This document shows, one piece after another, positions 15,579 through 21,579 of a stretch of DNA of 24,752 nucleotides. A program made the translations under genes and the position numbers. The notes under the pieces are model-generated. The model saw only the letters and a program-made list of their open reading frames with translations. It did no database searches and was not told the origin of the DNA. Source of the stretch: a virus. Location: positions 1 through 24,752 of the IMG/VR virus record IMGVR_UViG_3300014720_000177; one strand, 5' to 3'. Position 1 is the first letter of the stretch; every line of letters starts with the position of its first letter.

Positions 15579-15784
15579 AGCTTGTTTTCTTTCTTCCAGT
15601 ACTTACGGTTCTGTTCACCAATCCACAGACCAGCACATACTGCCTCTAGTTCTTGCGATGGTGGGTTAGACTTCAAGGCATAGTGCATGCCCACCTTGAA
15701 TCCTTCTGCATGAGCACGATCTATTTGGCTATCGACAAGTACCCAAAGCACTCCGACTGCACATAGTATGGCAATGATCTTCAT
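15575..15784 (-). CDS. Small protein with N-terminal hydrophobic anchor (69 aa)
   Basis: ATG 15784 overlaps the previous TGA (ATGA) and has AAGGAGAA upstream. The first 17 residues (MKIIAILCAVGVLWVLV) form a membrane anchor or signal, followed by a soluble part, FKVGMHYALKSNPPSQELEA, with a Cys-Ala-Gly-Leu-Trp motif, and a Lys-rich tail. Proteins of this general form recur in phage early regions, without known function to me. Confidence 0.72.
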   Translation of the reverse strand: MKIIAILCAVGVLWVLVDSQIDRAHAEGFKVGMHYALKSNPPSQELEAVCAGLWIGEQNRKYWKKENKL

Positions 15785-16152
15785 GTGTTCTTCTCCTTAA
15801 GTTTCGCTTCGATGGCTTTGGCAAAGTCAAACTCATCTTCAAAATCCATAGCTTTATAAATGTCGACTTCAGTCAAGCCAACCCATTCATGTTTATGTTT
15901 TACCGTTTCATCGACACGTCCTTGGCTCATGCTTACGGCATCGACATACAAACCCAGCCGCTCATTCTCAGCCACCATCCTGTCTAGTGCCTCGTGCGCT
16001 AGTGCTTGGCGTAGTGCTTCCATTCTTTCTCTCAGCATCTTGTTTCGTGGTTCACTAATATCCCAACCCCATGCTTCAAGGACTTCTTCTGCCGCCAGCC
16101 GCAGGCTGTCGTTACCACCGTGCTCCGCACGGGCTTTGCGTAAGTCAGTCAT
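15781..16152 (-). CDS. Helical hypothetical protein (123 aa)
   Basis: ATG 16152 overlaps the upstream stop (ATGA). The product has a predicted long helical bundle with leucine repeats (RLAAEEVLEAWGWDI, then MLRERMEALRQALAHEALDRM). A C-terminal unit, HEWVGLTEVDIYKAMDFEDE, ends in a helix, FAKAIEAKLKEKN. The W-x-x-L-T-x-x-(D/E)-I unit is common in phage hypothetical proteins. No enzyme motif seen. Confidence 0.72.
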   Translation of the reverse strand: MTDLRKARAEHGGNDSLRLAAEEVLEAWGWDISEPRNKMLRERMEALRQALAHEALDRMVAENERLGLYVDAVSMSQGRVDETVKHKHEWVGLTEVDIYKAMDFEDEFDFAKAIEAKLKEKNT

Positions 16153-16355
16153 TCTTCTTTCTCCAACATATAATTTAAAAACTCAACCTCCTCCTGCAGC
16201 CTACGTAATTCTTTAGCTGCTTCCTTACAATACTGCTCAGGCCAAGGGGCACCACACCCACATTCAAATGCAGCCCATGCGTGGCATGTGCACCCCTCTC
16301 CCGATGACTCTAACAAATTTGCTAGACGTAAAGCATTAGGAAGTATCTTTTCCAT
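16149..16355 (-). CDS. Small cysteine-containing helical protein (68 aa)
   Basis: It starts at ATG 16355, within the end of the upstream gene (20-nt overlap), with AGAAAG upstream. The central stretch CTCHAWAAFECGCGAPWPEQYC holds five cysteines and a histidine and may bind metal. The C-terminus is a helix, EAAKELRRLQEEVEFLNYML, that could coil. Function unknown. Confidence 0.65.
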   Translation of the reverse strand: MEKILPNALRLANLLESSGEGCTCHAWAAFECGCGAPWPEQYCKEAAKELRRLQEEVEFLNYMLEKEE

Positions 16356-16584
16356 TTTGTGCTTTCTGTTGGTTATGAAAGTTAATTAACTCAATGTTCT
16401 GTTTAATCAACAGTTCATTGGCTACCTGCAATTCATACTCCAGCCTATCATTACGAGCACGTACAAGATTGATCTCTGTCTCCAGCATAGACACTACGTT
16501 GTGGTGATACTCCAGTGTCTCTTGCACAGTCTTGAATGTGCTCTCTACATCCACGTCATACGGAACCCCACTGACTTTGACCAT
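16336..16584 (-). CDS. Coiled-coil-type small protein (82 aa)
   Basis: ATG 16584 has GGAGAAG 4-5 nt upstream. Almost the entire product after residue 15 is one long amphipathic helix (FKTVQETLEYHHNVVSMLET then INLVRARNDRLEYELQVANE) with heptad-like hydrophobics. It probably forms an oligomer. No named family; it sits in the early small-gene run. Confidence 0.68.
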   Translation of the reverse strand: MVKVSGVPYDVDVESTFKTVQETLEYHHNVVSMLETEINLVRARNDRLEYELQVANELLIKQNIELINFHNQQKAQNGKDTS

Positions 16585-16596
16585 GTCTTCTCCGAT

Positions 16597-17088
16597 CTAA
16601 TCTAGTTTGATTTTACGAAGTAAAGTTTTAAGACTCTCTTTTACTTCTTTTACAGAGGGAGAATAGTCAAGATCATCACACTCCTCCCACACATCCAGAT
16701 ACTTAACAAGCTTTTCTGCAATGCGTAACGCTTCACGCTCTGCTACCCAAGCGCCTGTGTTATTCTTTGCTGCCTTACAGCCTAGCCGGAGTGCTTCAAG
16801 AAACATGGCTTGAAAAAGAGTTTGCATGTCTTCTTTTGTGCCATCGATTGCGAGTGTAGTAGACCCGTCTTCATGCTCAGTGATTTCTCTTACAGTAAAG
16901 CTGCCCCTAAACTCTTCATCAGATCTTGCTTCTCCTGCTTCAGTACTTTCTTGTTGTAAGCTATCACAAGCTTCCTCTCCATCTCTGTCTTGAAAGGACT
17001 GTTCCATCGTTCGATACTCATCCCCGAAGGATGTCTCATCACTTTGTGGTTTTCTATCTTTTTCATTTGCATTTCTCCAGTCGTACAT
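16597..17088 (-). CDS. Hypothetical protein with acidic N-terminus (163 aa)
   Basis: ATG 17088 is preceded by GGAGAT. Residues 1-62 are acidic, Ser/Gln-rich and probably disordered. From FTVREITEHEDGSTTLAI on, the protein becomes strand-like, then helical (MQTLFQAMFLEALRLGCKAA and ALRIAEKLVKYLDVW). The FTVRE...DGS...L segment looks like an ordinary phage domain start. The first 198 bp are overlapped in another frame by a second plausible gene (16890-17066), so the true start of this gene could be different, and the two possibilities cannot be separated here. Confidence 0.62.
   Translation of the reverse strand: MYDWRNANEKDRKPQSDETSFGDEYRTMEQSFQDRDGEEACDSLQQESTEAGEARSDEEFRGSFTVREITEHEDGSTTLAIDGTKEDMQTLFQAMFLEALRLGCKAAKNNTGAWVAEREALRIAEKLVKYLDVWEECDDLDYSPSVKEVKESLKTLLRKIKLD
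16890..17066 (-). CDS. Overlapping frame: small basic protein (58 aa)
   Basis: On the same strand but in another frame, ATG 17066 has GGAG 8 nt upstream and gives 58 residues (MKKIENHKVMRHPSGMSIER... ending DLMKSLGAALL). The product is basic and helical (FKTEMERKLVIAYNKKVLKQ), quite unlike the acidic product of the frame it overlaps. Either this is a nested gene, or one of the two frames is spurious in this stretch. The good ribosome-binding site favours a real gene. Confidence 0.48.
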   Translation of the reverse strand: MKKIENHKVMRHPSGMSIERWNSPFKTEMERKLVIAYNKKVLKQEKQDLMKSLGAALL

Positions 17089-17107
17089 GTTGATCTCCAG
17101 TTAAAAG

Positions 17108-17151
17108 GTGGGTACTCGCTGCGTCTGACGAGCCGCTGTATAGCAACCCAC
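17108..17151 (-). other. Branched hairpin in the gap after the DUF932 gene
   Basis: Stem GTGGGT/ACCCAC (17146-17151 with 17108-17113) encloses two smaller stems, GCT/AGC and CTCG/CGAG, giving a three-way-junction shape; on the - strand it is followed by CTTTTAA. It could be an imperfect terminator for the DUF932 gene or a leader structure for the next one. No tRNA identity fits. Confidence 0.4.
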
Positions 17152-17184
17152 AATCAGCATCCGCTTTCCCCATGAAACATTATA

Positions 17185-18090
17185 CTACGCAGCCATCTCA
17201 ATGATGTCCATACGGGCAAGGTTACGGAAGGCATCACCGTGGATGATTGAGTCTACCTCTTGCTCCATACGGATACGCTTACGCTCTACCTCTGTGCCTT
17301 CACGCAGTGCTTCAACGTGGGTGGACAGGTGGGTGAGTACGTTGTACACACGGTACGCATTGTTGCCAATGCTGCTGTAGTTATCGTAGATACCGACAGT
17401 CTGCTCAAGGAACTTGTTGTTCACCTTAGTGCCTGTCCTTGTGGTGTAGATAGCCACATGGTCACGGAAGAAATCGATAGCGGCCTGACGATCCACTGCA
17501 ATCTGACGCATGGCTTTCATCATCGATGCCTCACGCTCAAGACGCTCAGGGAAGTGTGCTGCTACCTTACCTACGATAGCTGCGTCATTGAACGTGGTGT
17601 GCTTTTGCACAATCGATAGGTTCTCCTTGACCGACATCATGCCATTGAGGCAAGCAAGACGGTAGATCATGGCCCGTACATCACGGCGTACTGACTGGTC
17701 ATGTGAATCACGGACAGTCATACGCATCTGTGCTGCTTCGCCAAGCTGCTTCTCAAAGTCGTAATTCTTCAGGATGATGTCGGCAGACATGGCTGCACCA
17801 CTACTCAGTGCATTGAACTTGACTTGGATGTGTGACGTATCCAGCCCAGCTACTTGCAATCCTTCACGCAGATTTTCCCACATACGGTTGAAATTCTGTG
17901 GGTTGTGGACAGTCTTGCCATCACCAATGACAGTGTCTGTCAGTGGGTTGATGACCCAGTACTTGCCCGGTACTTCACGTCCATTACGTACCTGCTTCTC
18001 ACGTACTGGATCGAAGTTTAGTTCTGCTGGTAACTCGGGCAGACCGTTGTAGGTGTTGAAGCTGGATGCGTCTTTGATGAATGCAATCAT
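17185..18090 (-). CDS. DUF932 family protein
   Basis: The 301-aa product starts at ATG 18090, with AAGGAG 9 nt upstream. The features recall DUF932 (phage/plasmid-like) proteins: KYWVINPLTDTVIGDGKTVH near 43-62, then the CLNGMM segment after a predicted strand/helix, and a long C-terminal helical half (ERLEREASMMKAMRQIA... NNAYRVYNVLTHLSTHVEAL). The role of DUF932 is unknown; some members occur beside recombination genes. It is the largest gene in this early region. Confidence 0.7.
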   Translation of the reverse strand: MIAFIKDASSFNTYNGLPELPAELNFDPVREKQVRNGREVPGKYWVINPLTDTVIGDGKTVHNPQNFNRMWENLREGLQVAGLDTSHIQVKFNALSSGAAMSADIILKNYDFEKQLGEAAQMRMTVRDSHDQSVRRDVRAMIYRLACLNGMMSVKENLSIVQKHTTFNDAAIVGKVAAHFPERLEREASMMKAMRQIAVDRQAAIDFFRDHVAIYTTRTGTKVNNKFLEQTVGIYDNYSSIGNNAYRVYNVLTHLSTHVEALREGTEVERKRIRMEQEVDSIIHGDAFRNLARMDIIEMAA

Positions 18091-18104
18091 GGTATTGCTC
18101 CTTA

Positions 18105-18506
18105 TTAAAGTGTCGAATAGTTGATGATTGGTTTGTGCCAGTTAACGTAATACTTGTGCATCTTTGGTTTGACAGGGTCGGTGTACTCACACATGACATT
18201 CAGGTTCATGTCGTTACCTAAGTAATCACAGAACTTGTACGGCGGGTGTTGGTAACTTTCCCAAGAGATCAGGTACGAATCATCCACCTGACATGGACGA
18301 GCATGCCACTTGGCAATGCTTGTGGTTACAGAATCTTCGGTAAAACCCAGTGCCTTGAAGGGATCGTCTGTCTGAAATGCCATTGAAATTTCATGCACTT
18401 TGTTTCCGTACACTTGGATGTTGCTGTGTACCCAGCCATGATCCGTAGTAATATCTTCAGGCGCACCGTAATGATTGCGTGGTCTTACGGGGTTTGGCTG
18501 ACGCAT
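18105..18506 (-). CDS. Hypothetical protein (133 aa)
   Basis: ATG 18506 has AAAGGA 6 nt upstream. The product is rich in aromatic, His and Pro residues (RPRNHYGAPEDITTDHGWVH, then SWESYQHPPYKFCDYLG and KMHKYYVNWHKPIINY), suggesting a mainly beta protein. It is followed 14 nt later by the DUF932 gene with its own strong ribosome site, and could work with it. No family recognised. Confidence 0.7.
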   Translation of the reverse strand: MRQPNPVRPRNHYGAPEDITTDHGWVHSNIQVYGNKVHEISMAFQTDDPFKALGFTEDSVTTSIAKWHARPCQVDDSYLISWESYQHPPYKFCDYLGNDMNLNVMCEYTDPVKPKMHKYYVNWHKPIINYSTL

Positions 18507-18639
18507 GTGATCCTTTCGGTTTGGGTCGGTTGACTATCCAGTATCTTTTCCATAGCTCACCATGTCGGATAATCTTATCCACGGAAAGTTTATTTTGCCT
18601 ACAAAACCACACTGCGTCAAGATATCTAGTGAACTTCAT
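18457..18639 (-). CDS. Small basic protein (60 aa)
   Basis: ATG 18639 overlaps the upstream stop (ATGA) and has GAGGAG upstream. The product starts MKFTRYLDAVWFCRQNKLSV, and its first 40 residues look like a helix-turn-helix-sized unit (DAVWFCRQNKLSVDKIIRHG). A basic tail (PKPKGSHASAKPRK) follows. DNA or RNA binding is possible, but this is inference. The 3' end overlaps the next gene by 50 nt. Confidence 0.62.
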   Translation of the reverse strand: MKFTRYLDAVWFCRQNKLSVDKIIRHGELWKRYWIVNRPKPKGSHASAKPRKTTQSLRCA

Positions 18640-18818
18640 ACCATCTCCTCGTGCATTACATATGCAGGATTGCCAGTGATGCGGCGATAGTACTGTGCCT
18701 CTTTATCTGCCGCTTTTCTAGTAGGGAAAACACCTAGAAGGGTATTGTTGTGATTGAATACCCGCCATAAATAGTCGGGATTTTTAAGGATTACTTCTAA
18801 CTCCCACTTCCTGTACAT
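18636..18818 (-). CDS. Small strand-helix protein (60 aa), member of a local paralogous pair
   Basis: ATG 18818 has GGAGGT 6 nt upstream. The segment LWRVFNHNNTLLGVFPTRKA followed by ADKEAQYYRR has the same plan as VWLVFNGYGDTVICKTRKQA in the gene at 19548-19787: W-x-V-F-N, strand, then T-R-K and an acidic helix. It is probably a duplicated early gene of unknown role. Confidence 0.7.
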   Translation of the reverse strand: MYRKWELEVILKNPDYLWRVFNHNNTLLGVFPTRKAADKEAQYYRRITGNPAYVMHEEMV

Positions 18819-18829
18819 AAGTACCTCCG

Positions 18830-19177
18830 TTAGATAAAAACCCTACGGTCAGCTAGGAAATTAACCTTCGGTGCATAGCGAATGACTTCATCCGGGTTGT
18901 CCTTCTTTACAAAGGTGGTGTACTTGTACGGGTTGTACGTCACCTGTGTAGTACCGAAAAAGTCTTCACCTACCATGAGCTTACCCACTACACCAGCATG
19001 GACATTCTTTCTTTGCTCACGGATGACACGCTCCCTGCCAGCCCTTGATACTTTGAATGTGGCATCTTCCAATGCCAGCCCTGAGACACGGGCAATGACC
19101 TTGCCTTTGCTCGTACCCTCCATAGCTTTGACTGACCACTTGCCTTTGTGTAGATTCCAGTATACGAATACTCGCAT
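18830..19177 (-). CDS. Conserved-type phage hypothetical protein (115 aa)
   Basis: ATG 19177 has AAGGAG 7-8 nt upstream; the longer reading extends into tiny upstream genes without a ribosome site. The product MRVFVYWNLHKGKWSVKAME ... LALEDATFKVSRAGRERVIR ... KNVHAGVVGKLM resembles a recurring phage protein type (first-strand VYWNLHK, then ATFKVS-x-AGR-x-R and NVHAGVVG). I know no function. The order of strands and the basic central helix suggest a compact alpha/beta domain. Confidence 0.75.
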   Translation of the reverse strand: MRVFVYWNLHKGKWSVKAMEGTSKGKVIARVSGLALEDATFKVSRAGRERVIREQRKNVHAGVVGKLMVGEDFFGTTQVTYNPYKYTTFVKKDNPDEVIRYAPKVNFLADRRVFI

Positions 19178-19208
19178 GTCACTCTCCTTTGTCTTCCAAG
19201 TACGATGT

Positions 19209-19289
19209 CTATAAGGCATAGACTGCAACCAGTAGCATGTAGAAAACAAACCACGCTACGTCCTGTGCATTAATATGTAGTGGGTTCAT
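19209..19289 (-). CDS. Micro-membrane peptide (26 aa)
   Basis: The frame runs from ATG 19289 to TAG 19209-19211 and starts inside the stop of the upstream 27-aa gene (ATGA). The peptide MNPLHINAQDVAWFVFYMLL ending VAVYAL has a short polar start and a single hydrophobic helix. The sequential ATGA linking to an upstream membrane peptide supports translation, although a frame this short cannot be judged by length. Confidence 0.45.
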   Translation of the reverse strand: MNPLHINAQDVAWFVFYMLLVAVYAL

Positions 19290-19369
19290 ATCAGGAATGC
19301 TGCTACAAGTATGATGTACAGTAGTGCCCACACTGCGATTGCAATCACTGTGTATTTAATCAGTTCCAT
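19286..19369 (-). CDS. Micro-membrane peptide (27 aa)
   Basis: ATG 19369 follows directly after the TGA of the upstream 54-aa gene. The peptide MELIKYTVIAIAVWALLYII plus LVAAFLI is one hydrophobic helix after a charged start, ending at TGA 19286-19288, which overlaps the next ATG. It probably relies on reinitiation of ribosomes. No homologue recognised. Confidence 0.48.
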   Translation of the reverse strand: MELIKYTVIAIAVWALLYIILVAAFLI

Positions 19370-19370
19370 G

Positions 19371-19535
19371 TCAGTCCAATCCGTAGTGTTGAATGGTAGC
19401 CCTCCACTCCCCACTCAGGTGCTGGTAGACAGCACCAAGGTGTGGCTGTTGGTACGGGTGTAATTCTTTTATCTTCTGCTCAGCTTTGTTACGTGCCTCC
19501 TGTTCTGTTTTGCCTGTGCATATTACGTAATACAT
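19371..19535 (-). CDS. Small hypothetical protein (54 aa)
   Basis: ATG 19535 has AAGGAG 9 nt upstream and TGA at 19371-19373. The product is a strand (MYYVICTGKT), a helix (EQEARNKAEQKIKELHP) and a second short strand-rich part (GEWRATIQHYGLD). This resembles other strand-helix early proteins here. It heads the ATGA-linked chain of two micro-peptides. Confidence 0.65.
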   Translation of the reverse strand: MYYVICTGKTEQEARNKAEQKIKELHPYQQPHLGAVYQHLSGEWRATIQHYGLD

Positions 19536-19547
19536 AGTGTGTGCTCC

Positions 19548-19787
19548 TTAGAAATACGATACGTTGTTGCGAATTATTCTCATTTGCGCCATGGATTCAA
19601 TGCGATCCTTGGCTGCTTTGACTGTGTCACATTTCATAATCAAGCAGATGTATCGCTTGGCACTGTCACCGAAAAAGAAAGAGCGATAGGTGTCGATGTC
19701 TTCAGCTTCAGACTCTGCTTGCTTACGTGTCTTGCATATGACTGTGTCGCCGTAGCCATTAAATACTAACCACACTGGATTGGACAT
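19548..19787 (-). CDS. Small strand-helix protein (79 aa), paralogue of the 18636-18818 product
   Basis: Two close ATGs (19793, 19787) follow AAGGAG. The second (MSNPVWLVFNGYGDT) has the better 7-nt spacing. Sequence VWLVFNGYGDTVICKTRKQA then ESEAEDIDTYR parallels the 60-aa product at 18636-18818. A second strand-helix unit (RYICLIMKCDTVKAAKDRIE) follows, so the protein may contain two copies of the fold. Function unknown. Confidence 0.7.
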   Translation of the reverse strand: MSNPVWLVFNGYGDTVICKTRKQAESEAEDIDTYRSFFFGDSAKRYICLIMKCDTVKAAKDRIESMAQMRIIRNNVSYF

Positions 19788-19971
19788 TGGCATTCTCCTT
19801 CTCAGTCAAAGACTGAAAGATGTTGTTGAATATCTCGTTGGAACATGCACCACCTTCCCGGTAAGAGCAACCAATGTGTCCATGCTTACACGGGCTTGAG
19901 CCTTGGCATATCTTCATGGATTGGAATGTGACCCATGCTTTGCTGTCGTATACGTCATCGTCTGTGACCAT
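19759..19971 (-). CDS. Small cysteine-rich protein (70 aa)
   Basis: ATG 19971 has GGAGG 7 nt upstream. The central part, MKICQGSSPCKHGHIGCSYR followed by EGGACSNE, has four Cys and two His, probably a zinc-binding knuckle. The C-terminus is polar and helical. The 3' end overlaps the next gene by about 29 nt. No family recognised. Confidence 0.65.
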   Translation of the reverse strand: MVTDDDVYDSKAWVTFQSMKICQGSSPCKHGHIGCSYREGGACSNEIFNNIFQSLTEKENANVQSSVVSI

Positions 19972-19983
19972 GTGTGCCTCCGA

Positions 19984-20325
19984 TTAAGAACCGAGTAAGA
20001 GTTCTAACACCCGGACATTCTGTCCTTTGACTTCGACATCCTTGCCGGTATCCAAGATGCCTTCAAAGAAGATGTGATGATCATCCTTGGTAGCTTTCCT
20101 TTGCTGTTTGGATACACCAAACAGTTTTCTGTAGGTAGGATTGATCAGTACCTTTGACTGAAAGTCACGGCTGTCTTCACCTCCGAAGAATTCAGAGCTA
20201 CCTGCTTTGACAATGCAAGTACCATAGAATGCAATGGCTGTCTGCTTGATGTAATACCCACCATGCTCGTACTTACCCTTCATGTGGTCAGGTGTGGCCT
20301 TGGTTGCACATACGGAATAGATCAT
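19984..20325 (-). CDS. Hypothetical protein (113 aa)
   Basis: ATG 20325 overlaps the upstream stop (ATGA). The protein looks mixed alpha/beta: MIYSVCATKATPDHM, YYIKQTAIAFYGTCIVKAG and a basic middle (YRKLFGVSKQQRKATKDDHH). It ends in a strand-rich part, VEVKGQNVRVLELLLG. I cannot name a family. Confidence 0.68.
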   Translation of the reverse strand: MIYSVCATKATPDHMKGKYEHGGYYIKQTAIAFYGTCIVKAGSSEFFGGEDSRDFQSKVLINPTYRKLFGVSKQQRKATKDDHHIFFEGILDTGKDVEVKGQNVRVLELLLGS

Positions 20326-20597
20326 TTTAATTCTTCTAAAATGGTGTATTTAGACTGCGCTTCTGCTTCCTCTAGTGCTATTTCTTGCTCTCGTTTAATC
20401 CCATCCTCGTGCCTGAGATCGTCTGATTCGACAATCTTAAACCTATAGGTACGATACCCACGCTCCATTACCCGATCCCAATCGTATGTAATGTCTTTTC
20501 CATAAACCAATCCAAACTTTTCATTTAACAATTCAAAAATTTCAAGAAGGGTAATAGTCCTATCTGTTTGATAGTTCTCTGTTAATATCTTTTTCAT
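20322..20597 (-). CDS. Hypothetical protein (91 aa)
   Basis: ATG 20597 overlaps the upstream stop (ATGA), and the stop overlaps the next ATG. The protein has an N-terminal helical part, ITLLEIFELLNEKFGLVYG, then a Tyr/Arg strand (GYRTYRFKIVESDD) and a charged helix (IKREQEIALEEAEAQSKY). The layout suggests a small regulatory or adaptor protein; no function can be read. Confidence 0.68.
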   Translation of the reverse strand: MKKILTENYQTDRTITLLEIFELLNEKFGLVYGKDITYDWDRVMERGYRTYRFKIVESDDLRHEDGIKREQEIALEEAEAQSKYTILEELK

Positions 20598-20830
20598 TTT
20601 GATGTCCCCTCAGTGTCTAACTTTTTACCTGTAAAATTTTCCCACGATTCACGATTCACAGCTATCCATACCACATCATCAAAGACTTGCATTACCTCTG
20701 CATCTTCAAGCATGTCATATGCGTCACTGATTTTTTCAAAGTCTGTCTTGGTCTGCTTTTGATTACGTGCTGCCGCATCGAAAGCTGACCAATCGTCATC
20801 CCCTATGGGAAAGAATTCATCAAGGCTCAC
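20594..20830 (-). CDS. Acidic hypothetical protein (78 aa)
   Basis: It begins with GTG at 20830, overlapping the upstream TGA (GTGA), and its stop overlaps the next ATG. The product is acidic (SLDEFFPIGDDDWSAFDAAA, then AYDMLEDAEVMQVFDDVVWI). It probably binds a basic protein or competes for nucleic acid sites, as small acidic phage proteins can; that is inference. The coupling at both ends supports it being a real gene. Confidence 0.65.
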   Translation of the reverse strand: MSLDEFFPIGDDDWSAFDAAARNQKQTKTDFEKISDAYDMLEDAEVMQVFDDVVWIAVNRESWENFTGKKLDTEGTSK

Positions 20831-21243
20831 TCGTCATCCTCCTTGTTGTCATAGTCATCCGAGCCATAGTCACGGGTGTTGATTTTGTAATCACCAAAGC
20901 GCATGACACCTTCATGCCCTGTGCATTCTGTGTTCCGATAAAATGTCACCCGTTTACTGCCGAAAGGAATACCGACTGCCAGTTTTACTGGAGTCAGGCC
21001 AATCAGCCCTGCATCTACAGGGTACTCATTGTCGTGCTGATCAAGGTATACACCATCACCATAGGCTGTACCGAAAGCAAGCACATTGAACCCATCCACA
21101 GTGCCAATAGGTTTGTCCATGAAGAAACCCGATGAATGCAACAGGGCATCCCATAAATCATCCGGTACTGCATAGCAGGGATCACCTAGCCAGTACTCAC
21201 CAGCAGGTACAATTACTTTGTGTGTCGTGTCTACGATTTTCAT
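20827..21243 (-). CDS. Conserved-type phage hypothetical protein (138 aa)
   Basis: ATG 21243 has AAGGAG 9 nt upstream. The protein shows GEYWLGDPCYAVPDDLW, then a GTAYGDGVYLDQHDNEY segment and VDAGLIGLTPVKLA. This combination recurs in uncharacterised phage and bacterial proteins. The pattern suggests a small beta-rich domain with possible metal or ligand binding through Asp/Cys; I do not know its role. An 18-bp repeat of this region ends 22 nt upstream of the start. Confidence 0.72.
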   Translation of the reverse strand: MKIVDTTHKVIVPAGEYWLGDPCYAVPDDLWDALLHSSGFFMDKPIGTVDGFNVLAFGTAYGDGVYLDQHDNEYPVDAGLIGLTPVKLAVGIPFGSKRVTFYRNTECTGHEGVMRFGDYKINTRDYGSDDYDNKEDDE

Positions 21244-21418
21244 AATGAATACTCCTTGTGGTTACTGTCGAACATTCGTCACTAGAAAAGGGTGCTCCCC
21301 CATTGTCGTGGTAACTATAGCTTTCGCCTTCCATCCACTCGTCACAATGGGGGTTGTCGCATTGCCAGCGCCAGTTAGGTTTGACTGCATCTTTCGATGT
21401 GGTAGGCTCTCCACCCAT
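21197..21418 (-). CDS. Possible small zinc-finger-like protein (73 aa)
   Basis: The frame starts at ATG 21418 without a clear ribosome-binding site and overlaps the start of the next gene by 47 nt. The stretch WRWQCDNPHCDEWMEGESYS followed by APFSSDECSTV gives Cys-x4-Cys and further Cys residues like a zinc ribbon. The C-terminus runs into the next gene and looks less natural. A competing 54-aa frame (ATG 21426, stop 21262-21264) has a better ribosome site but a less protein-like sequence. Confidence 0.42.
   Translation of the reverse strand: MGGEPTTSKDAVKPNWRWQCDNPHCDEWMEGESYSYHDNGGAPFSSDECSTVTTRSIHYENRRHDTQSNCTCW
21266..21283. repeat. 18-bp near-palindrome, copy 1 (upstream of 21243 start)
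   Basis: TGTCGAACATTCGTCACT. It is one of five copies of TGTCGAANNTTCGTCACT in 21.2-24.6 kb. It ends 22 nt before the ATG at 21243, where a ribosome site lies between. It is palindromic except for one mismatched pair, so it could be an operator for a dimeric regulator or a leader hairpin. Confidence 0.7.
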
Positions 21419-21459
21419 GTCACCATGGCAGGCCTTCTACCAGAACCACCCGTGGATTA

Positions 21460-21579
21460 TCAGTCCACTTCTTTCATGCGGGTCACACTAGTCGGGGATG
21501 AGCCGACACGCTCTGCATACTCCGTGATTACCACGAAGCGTAATAAAATTACCACGAAGCACAATATGAAAATTCCCAC
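21460..21579 (-). CDS. Candidate micro-membrane protein (39 aa)
   Basis: Reading from GTG 21579 inside the end of the upstream gene to TGA 21460-21462 gives MGIFILCFVVILLRFVVITE followed by YAERVGSSPTSVTRMKEVD: one hydrophobic helix and a polar cytosolic tail. No good ribosome site is visible, so expression is uncertain. A 13-bp direct repeat encodes two copies of FVV in the helix. Confidence 0.4.
   Translation of the reverse strand: MGIFILCFVVILLRFVVITEYAERVGSSPTSVTRMKEVD

Noticed and set aside
21262-21426. A 54-aa frame starting ATG 21426 (MVTWVESLPHRK...)
   Set aside because: It has a fair AAGG site, but the product is Thr/Ala-rich and unstructured. The overlapping Cys-containing frame (21197-21418) looks more protein-like; neither is certain.
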